In this document: piece by piece, positions 38,126 through 46,792 of the stretch
Numbering within the stretch: position 1 is the first letter of the stretch
Layout of the letters: every line of letters starts with the position of its first letter
Assembly: GCF_000372845.1 (NCBI RefSeq)
Contig: NZ_KB889963.1
Span: 62,001-126,000, forward strand
Source of the DNA: Methylocystis rosea SV97
Lineage (GTDB): Bacteria; Pseudomonadota; Alphaproteobacteria; Rhizobiales; Beijerinckiaceae
DNA: 64,000 nucleotides
Direction: 5' to 3'
Position numbers and translations under genes: made by a program
The notes under the pieces: model-generated
The model's input: the letters and a program-made list of their open reading frames with translations, nothing else
Database searches by the model: none
What the model was told of the DNA's origin: nothing

Positions 38126-39610
38126 TTGTATAGCGCGCGGCAAAAAGAAATTCTCGCGGCGATCGCGCAAGGACTGAACCTGCCTCAACATTCGTCGCCT
38201 GTTCATGTCGATCAGACGCCCGGCTATGTCGACTCGCCCATCGAGGTTCATGACTTCGCCGTCGCGCTGATGGGCGCGATCGGCGCAACAATCGCCTCTA
38301 TCGGCGAGAGTCGCGGCCTGGGCGCGCAGCAGGTGCGAATCGACCGGCGGCACGCCGGCCTGCTGTTCAATGAGATCGCTTATTTCTTTCAAAGCGGCTG
38401 GCAATTCGACATCAGCGCCGTCCATACGGCGGTGAATAATTTCTACCGCACCCGCGACGGGCGACACATTTTCTTCAACGGCGCCTACCAGCATCTGCGC
38501 GACGGCATATTGCGCCATCTCGACTGTCCGAACGCGCGTGAAGCCATCGCCAAGAGCGTTGCGCGCTTTGACGCGCAGAAGCTCGAGGACGAACTTTCGG
38601 CGCTCGGCCTCTGCGCGGCGATCCTGCGAAGCCCCGAGGAGTGGCGCGCGCATCCGCAGGGTCGCGCGCTCGGCGATACGCCGCCGATCGAGCTTATACG
38701 GCAGGGCGACGCGGCGCCCGTTCCTTTCACGCCTGCCGCCGCGCGGCCGCTCGAGCGGCTCCGTGTTCTCGATTTCACGCATGTCGTCGCCGGGCCGACG
38801 ATCGGCAAACTGCTGGCGGAGCATGGCGCCGACGTCATTCACTGCCGCAACCCCTATCTCGACCATATTCTCGGCTTCGACATCGACACGTCATCCGGCA
38901 AGAAGACCGCCTATATCGACTTGCGCGCCGACGCCGACCGCGCCCGTGCGCTCGATCTCGTTCGCGACTGCGACGTTTTCGTGCAGGGATTTCGCTCGGG
39001 ATCGCTGGCCAAGCGAGGATTCGGGCCGCAGGAGCTGTGGCGGATCAACCCGCGCCTGGTCTACGTAGAGGTCAACGCCTACGGTTTTCAGGGTCCCTGG
39101 GCCGAGCGGCGCGGTTGGGAGCAGCTCGCTCAAGCCGCAACCGGCCTCGCCGCCATGCACAGCGCTGAACGTAGCGAGCCGGCGCTCATTCCCGCCTATT
39201 TCAATGATTACGGTTCAGGCTGCCTGGGCGCGCTCGGCGTGCTCGCCGCGGTGCTGCGCCGCGCAGAGGAAGGCGGCCGCTGGATCGTCCGTGCGTCGCT
39301 TGCGAGGACGGCCATGCTCGGCATGCGTTTCGCCGCCAACGGGGAAGCGCCCATTCCGATCAGCCAGGACGATCTCAATCATTATCTGGTCGATCAGGAC
39401 TCCCCGCTCGGCCTGTTGACGCGGGTTGCGCCGGCGATTCGGTTGGAGAAAACCCCACCCTATGTCGATCGCGCCGGAAGCTTTCCAGGCTCCTCAACGC
39501 TCGACATCGGGTGGGGACCTGATCCAATCGCGCCACACGCGCCGCCGCACCGGCCAACATCAATCTTCCGGCGCGGCGTCGCGCATATGCGCGGACGGCA
39601 AATTCTATGA
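38126..39610 (+). CDS. CoA transferase, CaiB/BaiF family (class III)
   Basis: A 494-residue protein with a divergent CaiB-like N-terminal part (1-205) and a more typical segment from LERLRVLDFTHVVAGPTIGKLLAEHGADVIHC onward. It would move CoA between organic acids. In the stretch YGFQGPWAERRGWEQLAQAATGLA, a Glu stands where many family members have the Asp nucleophile (GFD or GYD), so activity is uncertain. The start is a TTG at 38126 with GGAG 8 bp upstream. It follows aspS by 37 bp on the same strand, perhaps by read-through. The C-terminal 40 residues are Pro/His-rich. Confidence 0.85.
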   Translation: MYSARQKEILAAIAQGLNLPQHSSPVHVDQTPGYVDSPIEVHDFAVALMGAIGATIASIGESRGLGAQQVRIDRRHAGLLFNEIAYFFQSGWQFDISAVHTAVNNFYRTRDGRHIFFNGAYQHLRDGILRHLDCPNAREAIAKSVARFDAQKLEDELSALGLCAAILRSPEEWRAHPQGRALGDTPPIELIRQGDAAPVPFTPAAARPLERLRVLDFTHVVAGPTIGKLLAEHGADVIHCRNPYLDHILGFDIDTSSGKKTAYIDLRADADRARALDLVRDCDVFVQGFRSGSLAKRGFGPQELWRINPRLVYVEVNAYGFQGPWAERRGWEQLAQAATGLAAMHSAERSEPALIPAYFNDYGSGCLGALGVLAAVLRRAEEGGRWIVRASLARTAMLGMRFAANGEAPIPISQDDLNHYLVDQDSPLGLLTRVAPAIRLEKTPPYVDRAGSFPGSSTLDIGWGPDPIAPHAPPHRPTSIFRRGVAHMRGRQIL

Positions 39611-39625
39611 CCGCGAAAGGCGGCG

Positions 39626-39964
39626 TTAATACGCGCCGCGCCTGTCGTCGCGGGTGTTATCGCGCATGTTATAACGTCCGCTGCCATAGTGCCCGCGACC
39701 GCCGTTGTCTTCGAGCTCCTTGCTGGTCAGCTTGAAATTCCGATCGAACGTCAGATCGTATTGTTTGCCGCCCCGACACCTGGCGTCGTCAACTTCGAAT
39801 TTTCCGTCGTCGAATTCCATCTTGCCACCCGAACAGCCCATGTCCTTCATCGCCGATCGTATGCTTGATTTCTCCTGACCGGTGAGCCGACGGTCGGCCT
39901 GGGCCGGCGTCGCCGCCAAGCCGACGAGTCCAAGGAGCGCCATGCAAGTCACGAGTGTACGCAT
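39626..39964 (-). CDS. Small secreted PepSY-like protein
   Basis: A 112-residue protein with a signal peptide (MRTLVTCMALLGLVGLAATPAQA). The mature part reads MGCSGGKMEFDDGKFEVDDARCRGGKQYDLTFD, a PepSY-like fold with a Cys pair probably joined in the periplasm. The C-terminal tail is Gly/Arg/Asp-rich and disordered. The role is unknown; relatives are common as small periplasmic proteins in alphaproteobacteria. It converges with the CoA transferase gene. Confidence 0.8.
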   Translation of the reverse strand: MRTLVTCMALLGLVGLAATPAQADRRLTGQEKSSIRSAMKDMGCSGGKMEFDDGKFEVDDARCRGGKQYDLTFDRNFKLTSKELEDNGGRGHYGSGRYNMRDNTRDDRRGAY

Positions 39965-40168
39965 GTTGGAACCCTTTCTCTTGCAGCCGGAAAAGCCGCG
40001 GCTGCGCCATGCCGCCCAAAAGGCCGGCGATCTGCGGCCATATGAGGCGTCAGTCGCTATCGGAAAGGGGCGCTCGCAAGTGTTTTGCGCTTCGCCACTT
40101 CGATCGCCGGTTGCGAACGCATTTTATGTCTCACAGTATTTGCTAAGCGATTCGTTTCGAGAGCCGAG

Positions 40169-40882
40169 ATGGCCAAATTAGCCGAGGCGTATTTTCATTT
40201 AAAACCTTTTGAAATTAAGGAGCCCAACTTGGAGCGCCTCGGAATGAGAGCGTCGGAGTTGGCTCTTGCGGCGGCCATTTCAATTTATCCCGCCGACACT
40301 GAACTGATAATCCGGCTTTCCGCGGGGAGTCTCAAAGGATGGACGACCATTGTCATGGCAGGAATTTTTACTACTTGTACTGCAATCGCGAATTATAAGG
40401 ATTTCAAAGAAGGTCTTAGCGAAATAATTGCTGACGGTCGAAGGTTCAGTGGAGCATTTATTGAAAGCTTCGCGTCGGAAACGGTCAAATCGCCAAGACA
40501 GGTATTTAGAACAGAGCGAAGGACTAAGACGCCTGGGAAACTAATGCGCGCGACCAAGCGACTTGAATGGCTCGAAAAAAATCAGAAATATCTATCTAAG
40601 ACTGATGTTAAACGTGAACGAGCGGCAATAACTGAAATATTGCGTGAAGCGATGCAAGATCTGAATGAGAAGGACAGGTCATTAGTCCAGGACATCTTAA
40701 ACCCGGATCAGGACGATCCTCAAAGTATAGATATGCCACGTGTCGCAGTGCGCCACGAGATTTTTGCTCAATTGCCCTTGCTTTCTTTGGACATAAGCGC
40801 ACCCACGTATACACCAGATTTCGAAGCTCGATTTCGCATTGGGGAATTTTTTGGAACCCCTCCCAAGTTTCCTTCTCAGTAA
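40169..40882 (+). CDS. Low-GC orphan protein, probable membrane association
   Basis: A 237-residue frame (ATG 40169; longer by 28 residues if it starts at 40085). A hydrophobic stretch (about 47-75, LIIRLSAGSLKGWTTIVMAGIFTTCTAIANY) precedes a charged helical half rich in Lys, Arg and Glu (about 110-185). No family is recognised. Codon use differs from the rest of the window, with many AT-ending codons and frequent AAA and GAA, which suggests recent transfer. It is inserted between a small secreted protein gene and rplY, both ordinary chromosomal genes. A defence, phage-derived or mobile-element cargo role is possible but unsupported. Confidence 0.6.
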   Translation: MAKLAEAYFHLKPFEIKEPNLERLGMRASELALAAAISIYPADTELIIRLSAGSLKGWTTIVMAGIFTTCTAIANYKDFKEGLSEIIADGRRFSGAFIESFASETVKSPRQVFRTERRTKTPGKLMRATKRLEWLEKNQKYLSKTDVKRERAAITEILREAMQDLNEKDRSLVQDILNPDQDDPQSIDMPRVAVRHEIFAQLPLLSLDISAPTYTPDFEARFRIGEFFGTPPKFPSQ

Positions 40883-41027
40883 TGTTCCATACTCGCACCG
40901 TTTCTCGCCTGCCAACCTCCAATCTTGCCATGCCCCTCTCCCTCCCCTATAAGCGCCGCGGCGCCTGCGTTTCCGACACCCCTGGAGGCGAAGCAGCGCC
41001 TTTTCTTTTGATTTAAAGGACACCGAC

Positions 41028-41669
41028 ATGGCCGAGACCAAAAAGCTCGCGGCCACGGTGCGCAGCGGGACAGGCAAGGGGGCCGCCCGCAGCGTTCGCC
41101 GTGAGGGCCGTATACCAGCAGTGCTCTATGGCGGCGGCGAAGCGCCGCAGCCGCTCTCGCTCGAGAAAAAGAACCTGTCTCAACTGATTTTCGCCGGGCA
41201 CTTCCTCACGACGATCTTCGAGCTCGACATCGACGGCAAGAAGGAGCGCGCCATCCCGCGCGACTATCAGCTTGACGTCATCAAAGATACGCCGATGCAC
41301 GTCGATTTCCTGCGCCTGAAGCCAGGTTCGCGGCTGCGCGTGCAAGTGCCGGTGCATTTCATCAACCAGGAAGCGGCGCCTGGCATCAAGCGCGGCGGCG
41401 CGCTCAACATCGTCTATCATACGGTGGAGATGTGGGTGCCGGCCGACAATATTCCGGAGGCCATCACCGCCGACCTGACGGGCATGGACTTCAACGATTC
41501 GCTGCATATTTCGGCGATTCCGCTGCCGGAGGGCTGCAAGCCCACAAATCCCGACAAGAATTTCACCGTCGCGAGCCTGACGCCGCCGGCGGGCGGCGGC
41601 GCCGAGGAGGCTCCGGCCGCTGCAGCTGCGCCTGCGGCCGCTCCCGCCAAGGAAGAAAAGAAGAAGTAG
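41028..41669 (+). CDS. rplY: 50S ribosomal protein L25/Ctc
   Basis: A 213-residue long form of L25, which binds 5S rRNA. The N-terminal L25 domain (about 1-95) begins [31 protein letters not shown]. The C-terminal Ctc/TL5 domain (about 100-185) has [23 protein letters not shown]. The tail is Ala-rich and ends in lysines. A strong AAAGGA ribosome site lies 8 bp upstream. It is followed by pth, the usual bacterial pair, here separated by a palindromic element. Confidence 0.95.
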   Translation: MAETKKLAATVRSGTGKGAARSVRREGRIPAVLYGGGEAPQPLSLEKKNLSQLIFAGHFLTTIFELDIDGKKERAIPRDYQLDVIKDTPMHVDFLRLKPGSRLRVQVPVHFINQEAAPGIKRGGALNIVYHTVEMWVPADNIPEAITADLTGMDFNDSLHISAIPLPEGCKPTNPDKNFTVASLTPPAGGGAEEAPAAAAAPAAAPAKEEKKK

Positions 41670-41801
41670 CCCCCTCCCTGTCCCTCCCCCGCCGCGCTTC
41701 GCTTGCGGGAGAGGGAACGCTAACGATTGGCATCTCACGAAGCTGGCGAAGCGCCGGTTCTGCTCCCTCTCCAGCGAAGCGGGGGAGGGTTGGGGTGGGG
41801 G
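41670..41801. repeat. Composite palindromic element between rplY and pth
   Basis: About 132 bp that begin directly after the rplY stop. Each end is C- or G-rich and they are inverted to each other (CCCTCCCCCGC near 41682-41692 against GCGGGGGAGGG near 41779-41789). The left half is also a hairpin in itself (CCCTCCCCCGC with GCGGGAGAGGG). The design equals that of the element at 44077-44200. The G-rich right end supplies the ribosome site of pth. Confidence 0.65.
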
Positions 41802-41807
41802 TATTCC

Positions 41808-42413
41808 ATGCTGCTCCTTGTCGGACTCGGCAATCCCGGACGCGCCTACGCCAAGAACCGGCACAATATCGGCTTTATGGCGCTCGAAGCGATCGCCAAG
41901 CGACACGGCTTCCCACAAGCGCGGGCGCGCTTTCAAGGCCTCGTCAGCGAAGGGGCGATCGGCGGCGAAAAGGTCATGCTGCTGCAGCCGCAGACCTATA
42001 TGAACGAGAGCGGCCGTTCGGTCGGCGAAGCCGCGCGTTTTCACAAGATCGGCCTCGATGAGATCGTGGTTCTCCACGACGAACTCGATCTCGCGCCGGC
42101 CAAATGCCGGATCAAGACAGGCGGCGGCGTCGCAGGGCACAATGGGCTGCGCTCGATCACCGCGCATATCGGCAATGACTATAAGCGGCTGCGGCTCGGC
42201 ATCGGCCATCCCGGCGATAAGGCCCTCGTTCATTCCTATGTGCTCAGCGATTTCGCCAAAAGCGAGGAGCCCTGGGTGGCTGCGCTCTGCGAGGCGATCG
42301 CCGAAAACGCCGGACTGCTCGTCAAGGGCGACGACGCCGGACTGCAGAACCGGCTGCACCTCGCCATGGACGCGAAGGGCTTTGGCGCGGTGAAGCGCGT
42401 CGGCGCGCAATAG
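41808..42413 (+). CDS. pth: Peptidyl-tRNA hydrolase
   Basis: A 201-residue cytoplasmic enzyme that frees tRNA from peptidyl-tRNA that dropped off ribosomes. Motifs: [24 protein letters not shown] with the catalytic His, [47 protein letters not shown]. The start ATG 41808 is set by the conserved [11 protein letters not shown]. Together with the tmRNA and sspB genes just downstream it forms a local group for ribosome rescue and clearance. Confidence 0.96.
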   Translation: MLLLVGLGNPGRAYAKNRHNIGFMALEAIAKRHGFPQARARFQGLVSEGAIGGEKVMLLQPQTYMNESGRSVGEAARFHKIGLDEIVVLHDELDLAPAKCRIKTGGGVAGHNGLRSITAHIGNDYKRLRLGIGHPGDKALVHSYVLSDFAKSEEPWVAALCEAIAENAGLLVKGDDAGLQNRLHLAMDAKGFGAVKRVGAQ

Positions 42414-42501
42414 GTCCGGGCTTCGCCTGCTTCGACAAAAGCGCTGAAGACGCAGACGGTGGGGACTTTCACAAAATCCCGCAAGCGCCTATATTCACTT
42501 T

Positions 42502-42815
42502 GCCGGCGCTTGCGTCGGCTATGGCGATAAACGAACACCGTAATAAACCATTCGGACCCGGGGGCGGTACCCGGCGCCTCCACCAAAGCCCATCCGGGCG
42601 GCGGGTTTCGGCGGGGGCGAAATAGGATTGACGAGGGTGTAAAGGGTGATTTTTTGCTCGGCATGATACCGCCGTTATCGGGTCAAACTTATAGTTGCCA
42701 ACGACAACTATGCTCCGGTGGCCGTCGCCGCGTAATGCGGCGCCCAAACTGGGAATTAAGCCCTAGGGGTTAGCACTTCTAGGCGGGGTCAGGAGGCGCC
42801 TGGCAACAGAAGCCT
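42502..42815 (+). ncRNA. ssrA: Transfer-messenger RNA, permuted two-piece form
   Basis: The tmRNA rescues stalled ribosomes and tags the nascent chain. The gene is in the circularly permuted alphaproteobacterial order. First comes the acceptor piece, ending CGCCTCCACCA at 42585; then an intervening segment removed during maturation; then the coding piece from about 42613, GGGGGCGAAATAGGATTGAC, whose first seven bases pair with CGCCTCC. The tag frame starts after ATAGTT at 42697 and stops with TAA at 42733-42735, encoding ANDNYAPVAVAA, which ends in the alanines read by ClpXP. A -10-like TATATT at 42490-42495 suggests a start near 42502. The 3' end (about 42815) is estimated from the last hairpin. 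Confidence 0.93.
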
Positions 42816-42920
42816 CCACTTCAATTTCTCGCGCCGCGCCGCCGTAATGCATGCGCGGCAGGCATGGCGGTCGGAAGCGGTAGCCGGTCGACCATACAGA
42901 TGGCAGTCTGGCGCGACGCA

Positions 42921-43511
42921 ATGGCTAAAGACATTATTCGCTACGATCTTCTCGTTCAGGACGCCATGCGCGGCGTCATGCGCAAAGTGCTGGGCGACGT
43001 CGCCGAGAATGGCTATCTACCCGGCGACCATCACTTCACCATCAGCTTCCGCACCGACGCGCCGGGCGTTACGATGTCGCGACGCCTCGCCGAGCAATGG
43101 CCGAGCGAGCTGACGATCATCCTGCAACATCAATATTCCGATCTGGAAGTCGACGAAGAAGGTTTCGGCGTCACCCTATCGTTCCGCTCGGTCGCCGAGC
43201 ATCTCTACGTGCCCTTCTCGGCCGTCACCGGCTTTTTCGATCCCGCCGTCGAATTCGGCCTGCGGTTTGAAAGCGCCGATGACGCGCTTGAAGACAGCGA
43301 AGAGGAGGACGCGCCTTCCGCCGGACCAAGCCTCGTCGTGAAAACGCCGGAGCCGGTGAAGGAGTTCAAGCCGGCGAAGGTCGATCCCGCCAAAGCAGAG
43401 CCGAACAAGACGCCGAGCGCCGATAAGCCAAGAAAACTTAAGCCGGTCGAAGCCAAGGAAGACGGCGACGAGAAGGTCGTCTCGATCGACGCCTTCCGCA
43501 AAAAGCCCTGA
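42921..43511 (+). CDS. sspB: SspB-family ClpXP adaptor
   Basis: A 196-residue protein of the alpha-type SspB family, which binds tmRNA-tagged proteins and delivers them to ClpXP. The N-terminal beta-barrel domain (about 5-115) has IIRYDLLVQDAMRGVMRKVL, GYLPGDHHFTISFRT and LYVPFSAVTGFFDPAVEFGL. A long acidic then Lys/Pro-rich linker (about 115-185) ends in VVSIDAFRKKP, the short ClpX-docking tail typical of SspB. It lies about 105 bp downstream of ssrA, whose tag is its ligand. The stop overlaps the start of the DUF4169 gene (TGATG). Confidence 0.93.
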   Translation: MAKDIIRYDLLVQDAMRGVMRKVLGDVAENGYLPGDHHFTISFRTDAPGVTMSRRLAEQWPSELTIILQHQYSDLEVDEEGFGVTLSFRSVAEHLYVPFSAVTGFFDPAVEFGLRFESADDALEDSEEEDAPSAGPSLVVKTPEPVKEFKPAKVDPAKAEPNKTPSADKPRKLKPVEAKEDGDEKVVSIDAFRKKP

Positions 43512-43708
43512 TGGGCGAGGTCGTCAATCTGCGGCGCGCGCGCAAAGAGCGCGACCGCCGCGCCAAGGACGACGCCGCGCAAGCGAAGCGCGCGGCCTTC
43601 GGGCGCAGCAAATCCGAGCGAGAATTGACCGCCGCGCAGGCGCAGCTGGAAAGCGCCAGGCTGGAGGCGCATAGGCGCGAGCGGGAAGAAGCGGACGATC
43701 AGGCGTGA
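43511..43708 (+). CDS. DUF4169 family protein
   Basis: A 65-residue, highly charged protein starting GEVVNLRRARKERDRR, the signature of the small alphaproteobacterial DUF4169 family. It is almost entirely one predicted helix (Arg, Glu, Ala, Lys), with no hydrophobic core. The role is unknown. It overlaps the end of sspB and is followed by a ribbon-helix-helix gene, the usual gene order in this class of bacteria. Confidence 0.85.
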   Translation: MGEVVNLRRARKERDRRAKDDAAQAKRAAFGRSKSERELTAAQAQLESARLEAHRREREEADDQA

Positions 43709-43735
43709 GCGAGGCGCAGGCGCCAAGAGATCACG

Positions 43736-43763
43736 CTGCATTTGGGCGATCGCCCAAATGCAG
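43736..43763. promoter_or_regulatory. 28-bp perfect palindrome upstream of the RHH gene
   Basis: The half-site CTGCATTTGGGCGA is followed immediately by its exact complement, with no spacer, centred on GCGATCGC. It ends 5 bp before the likely GTG start of the ribbon-helix-helix gene and starts 27 bp after the DUF4169 stop. A symmetric site directly before a gene for a dimeric DNA-binding protein suggests autoregulation; as RNA it would be a 14-bp hairpin over the ribosome site. Confidence 0.55.
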
Positions 43764-43768
43764 ATGAC

Positions 43769-44101
43769 GTGATCGATTCCAAAAGCATAGAGCGCGCTTT
43801 GCAGGAAAAACCGGCGTCCACTTTTTCGCAGCGCGCTCTAGACGCCAGTTCCCGCCGGGTCGTCAAGCATTCGGTCGTCATCGCCGGCCATCGCACCAGC
43901 GTCTCTCTTGAGAACGCCTTCTGGCGCGCGCTGAAAGACATCGCCGCGCAGGACGGCGTGTCGCTCGCGGCGCTCATCGCGCGGGTGGATGCGGGGCGCG
44001 GAGAGGCGAACCTCTCCTCGGCGCTGCGGGTGTTCGTGCTGGAATGGGCGTTGGATGCGCGTGAAACGTCCCCAAGCCCCTCACCTCACCTCTCCCCGTG
44101 A
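43769..44101 (+). CDS. Ribbon-helix-helix domain protein
   Basis: About 110 residues from the GTG at 43769 (a TTG at 43742 lies inside the palindrome and is less likely). The segment VVKHSVVIAGHRTSVSLENAFWRALKDIAAQDGVSLAALIARVD is the RHH_4 fold: a beta strand for base contacts and two helices. Such proteins are small DNA-binding regulators. It is the last gene of the sspB-DUF4169-RHH group. The last 13 residues (ETSPSPSPHLSP) are encoded by the palindromic element that begins at 44077, so the native C-terminus has been replaced or extended. Confidence 0.8.
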   Translation: MIDSKSIERALQEKPASTFSQRALDASSRRVVKHSVVIAGHRTSVSLENAFWRALKDIAAQDGVSLAALIARVDAGRGEANLSSALRVFVLEWALDARETSPSPSPHLSP

Positions 44102-44200
44102 ACGGGGAGAGGGGTCATAGAGACTGCGCTCCTTTTGCAAACGTTTGCGCGACGTCAGCCGCCTCTTCTCCCCGCTTGCGGGGAGAAGTGAGATGAGGGG
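44077..44200. repeat. Composite palindromic element downstream of the RHH gene
   Basis: About 124 bp. The ends are inverted copies (CCCCTCACCTCACCTCTCCCC against GGGGAGAAGTGAGATGAGGGG). Each arm also forms its own hairpin (CCTCTCCCCGTGAACGGGGAGAGG folded at 44089-44112 in two halves, and CTTCTCCCC/GGGGAGAAG at 44165-44187). A separate palindrome GCAAACGTTTGC sits in the centre (44138-44149). It resembles a BIME or small non-autonomous element. Confidence 0.7.
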
Positions 44201-44272
44201 CCGGGGGATTGGCGTGCGATAAACCGCGGAAACAGTGATTCGCCTTCCGTTCTCCTATATGATTGAAGAATC

Positions 44273-46645
44273 ATGAAGAGCCCTCCGCCCGAGATCGACG
44301 ATTACGCGCCGCAGACGGGCGGGCTTGCCGCGCGCGTGGCGGCGAGGGCGGGACGGCCGCGCTATCTCGACGCGCTCAATCCCGAGCAGCGCGCCGCCGT
44401 CGAAACGCTCGACGGCCCGGTGCTCGTGCTCGCCGGCGCCGGCACCGGCAAGACGCGCGCGCTGACGACGCGCATCGGCCACATTCTCGCGCTCGGCAAG
44501 GCGCGCGCCTATGAAATCCTCGCCGTCACCTTCACCAATAAGGCGGCGCGCGAGATGCGCCAGCGCGTGGAAGCGCTCGTCGGCGAGGGCGCGCAGGCCA
44601 TGCAATGGCTCGGCACCTTTCACGCGATCAGCGCCAAGATCCTGCGCCGCCATGCCGAGCTCGTCGGGCTGAAGCCCAACTTCACCATTCTCGACACGGA
44701 CGATCAAATCCGCCTCTTGAAGCAGGTGCTGCGCGCGGAGAATATCGACGACAAGCGCTGGCCGGCGCGGGCGCTCGCCATGCGCATCGACGGCTGGAAG
44801 AACCGCGGTCTGACGCCGGCGCAGGTTCCCGCCGGCGACGCCGAGAGCTTCGCCAATGGCAAAGGCGCGGCGCTTTACGCGCTCTACCAGGAGCGGCTCA
44901 AGGTCTTGAACGCCGTCGACTTCGGCGACCTCTTGATGGAGAGCCTGCGGCTCTTTCGCGACAATCCGGATGTGCTCGCCGACTATCAGCGCCGCTTCAA
45001 ATATATTCTTGTCGACGAATATCAGGACACGAATATCGCGCAATATCTGTGGCTGCGGCTGATCTCGCAGCGGGCGCCGGGGAAACAGAATCTCTGCTGC
45101 GTCGGCGACGACGATCAGAGCGTCTATGGCTGGCGCGGCGCCGAGGTCGAGAACATCCTGCGTTTCGAGCAGGATTTTCCCGGCGCCAAGGTCATCCGCC
45201 TGGAGCGCAACTACCGCTCGACGGGACATATTCTCGCCGCCGCCTCGCATCTCATCTCGCATAATGAAGGCCGGCTCGGCAAAACGCTGTTCACCGATGG
45301 CGGCGAGGGCGAAAAGCCGACGCTCACCGGCGTCTGGGACAGCCAGGAAGAAGCGCGCAGCATCGGCGAGGACATCGAGCAGTTGAGCCGCAAGGACCAT
45401 TCGCTCGAAGAGATCGCCATTCTCGTGCGCGCGTCGTTTCAGATGCGCGAATTCGAAGAACGCTTCGTCGAGATCGGCCTGCCCTATCGCGTCATCGGCG
45501 GTCCGCGCTTTTACGAGCGGCTCGAAATTCGCGACGCGCTCGCCTATCTGCGCTGCGTCGCGCAGCCGGCCGACGATCTCGCCTTCGAGCGCATCATCAA
45601 TACGCCCAAACGCGGTCTCGGCGACGCGACGCTGCAGATGCTGCATGAATATGCGCGGCGCGAAGCCATTCCGCTGATGCAGGCGGCGCGCGTTCTAGTC
45701 GAAAGCGAGGAGCTGAAGCCGAAGCCCCGCGGCGCGCTGCGCGGCCTCATCGGGGATCTCGACCGCTGGCGCACGCTGATCGATTCAAAGCCGCAGCATG
45801 AGCTTGCCGAGCACGTGCTCGATGAATCCGGCTACACGGAGATGTGGCGTTCGGACAAGACGCCAGAGGCCACCGGGCGGCTCGACAATTTGAAAGAGCT
45901 CGTCCGGGCGATGGAGGCCTTTCCCGACCTCGAGTCCTTCCTCGAACATGTGTCGCTCGTCATGGAGGCCGACAGCGCCGTCGATCAAGAGCGCGTGTCG
46001 ATCATGACGCTGCACGGCGCCAAGGGCCTCGAGTTCGAAACCGTCTATCTTCCCGGCTGGGAGGAAGGGCTGTTTCCGAGCCAGCGCACGCTCGACGAAC
46101 AGGGACGCGCCGGCCTCGAGGAAGAGCGCCGTCTCGCCTATGTCGGGCTGACGCGCGCCAAGCGCCGCGCCAAAATCTATTTCGCCAGCAACCGACGCAT
46201 TCACGGGCTGTGGCAGGCGACCGTGCCCTCGCGCTTCATCGACAATCTGCCGACGGACAATGTCGAGGTGGTCGAGGCGCCGAGCGGTTCGCAATATGGC
46301 TCCTATGGCGTCTCGCGCTTCGCCAATCTCGACGTCTACGGCTCCGACTATTCGACGCCGGGATGGAAGCGGGCCAAGGCGGGTGCAGATTCGGCGCGCA
46401 GCGACAGCGCGCGTGGCGGCGCGACGCGCGAGTCGCACGGCGCACGCGGCAAGCAGCCCGTGACGATCGAGGGCGAAGTGATCGCGCGTTCAACCGGCGG
46501 CTCGCGCTTTGTAGTGGGCGCGCGGGTGTTTCACTTGAAGTTCGGGCCCGGCTCCGTGGCGGCGGTCGACGGCAACAAGCTCACGGTCGAATTCGACAAG
46601 GCCGGCAGGAAGATGGTGCTGGAGAGTTTTGTCGAGGCGGGGTGA
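44273..46645 (+). CDS. uvrD: UvrD/PcrA-type DNA helicase
   Basis: A 790-residue superfamily 1A 3'-5' helicase for nucleotide excision and mismatch repair. Motifs in order: LNPEQRAAVETLDGPVLVLAGAGTGKT (Q motif and Walker A), FTNKAAREMRQRV (Ia), YILVDEYQDTN (II), VGDDDQSVYGWRGAE (III), RLERNYRST (IV), MTLHGAKGLEFETVYLPGWEEGLFP (V) and EEERRLAYVGLTRAK (VI). The C-terminal 40 residues form the Tudor-like RNA polymerase contact (RVFHLKFGPGSVAAVDGNKL). The N-terminal 35 residues are a family-variable extension. It is a single gene after the palindromic element. Confidence 0.95.
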   Translation: MKSPPPEIDDYAPQTGGLAARVAARAGRPRYLDALNPEQRAAVETLDGPVLVLAGAGTGKTRALTTRIGHILALGKARAYEILAVTFTNKAAREMRQRVEALVGEGAQAMQWLGTFHAISAKILRRHAELVGLKPNFTILDTDDQIRLLKQVLRAENIDDKRWPARALAMRIDGWKNRGLTPAQVPAGDAESFANGKGAALYALYQERLKVLNAVDFGDLLMESLRLFRDNPDVLADYQRRFKYILVDEYQDTNIAQYLWLRLISQRAPGKQNLCCVGDDDQSVYGWRGAEVENILRFEQDFPGAKVIRLERNYRSTGHILAAASHLISHNEGRLGKTLFTDGGEGEKPTLTGVWDSQEEARSIGEDIEQLSRKDHSLEEIAILVRASFQMREFEERFVEIGLPYRVIGGPRFYERLEIRDALAYLRCVAQPADDLAFERIINTPKRGLGDATLQMLHEYARREAIPLMQAARVLVESEELKPKPRGALRGLIGDLDRWRTLIDSKPQHELAEHVLDESGYTEMWRSDKTPEATGRLDNLKELVRAMEAFPDLESFLEHVSLVMEADSAVDQERVSIMTLHGAKGLEFETVYLPGWEEGLFPSQRTLDEQGRAGLEEERRLAYVGLTRAKRRAKIYFASNRRIHGLWQATVPSRFIDNLPTDNVEVVEAPSGSQYGSYGVSRFANLDVYGSDYSTPGWKRAKAGADSARSDSARGGATRESHGARGKQPVTIEGEVIARSTGGSRFVVGARVFHLKFGPGSVAAVDGNKLTVEFDKAGRKMVLESFVEAG

Positions 46646-46792
46646 TTCGAGACAGTCAAGGCTTGATCAACTTCTTTCCCCAATCTCCCCGTATTTCATC
46701 ATCGCAATGTGCATAACGCGGAAAACTATTCTTCGTCCGGCAGAGGCTGTTTCTTGCTGAAATAATGAGCGCCGAATCGAAAAGGCGTTCAC

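Noticed and set aside
42469-42747. 92-codon minus-strand frame
   Set aside because: It lies over the tmRNA gene, whose acceptor end, pairing and tag frame are unmistakable.
41670-44200. The two palindromic elements as CRISPR repeats
   Set aside because: Two single copies of inverted, not direct, repeats without spacers and without cas genes.
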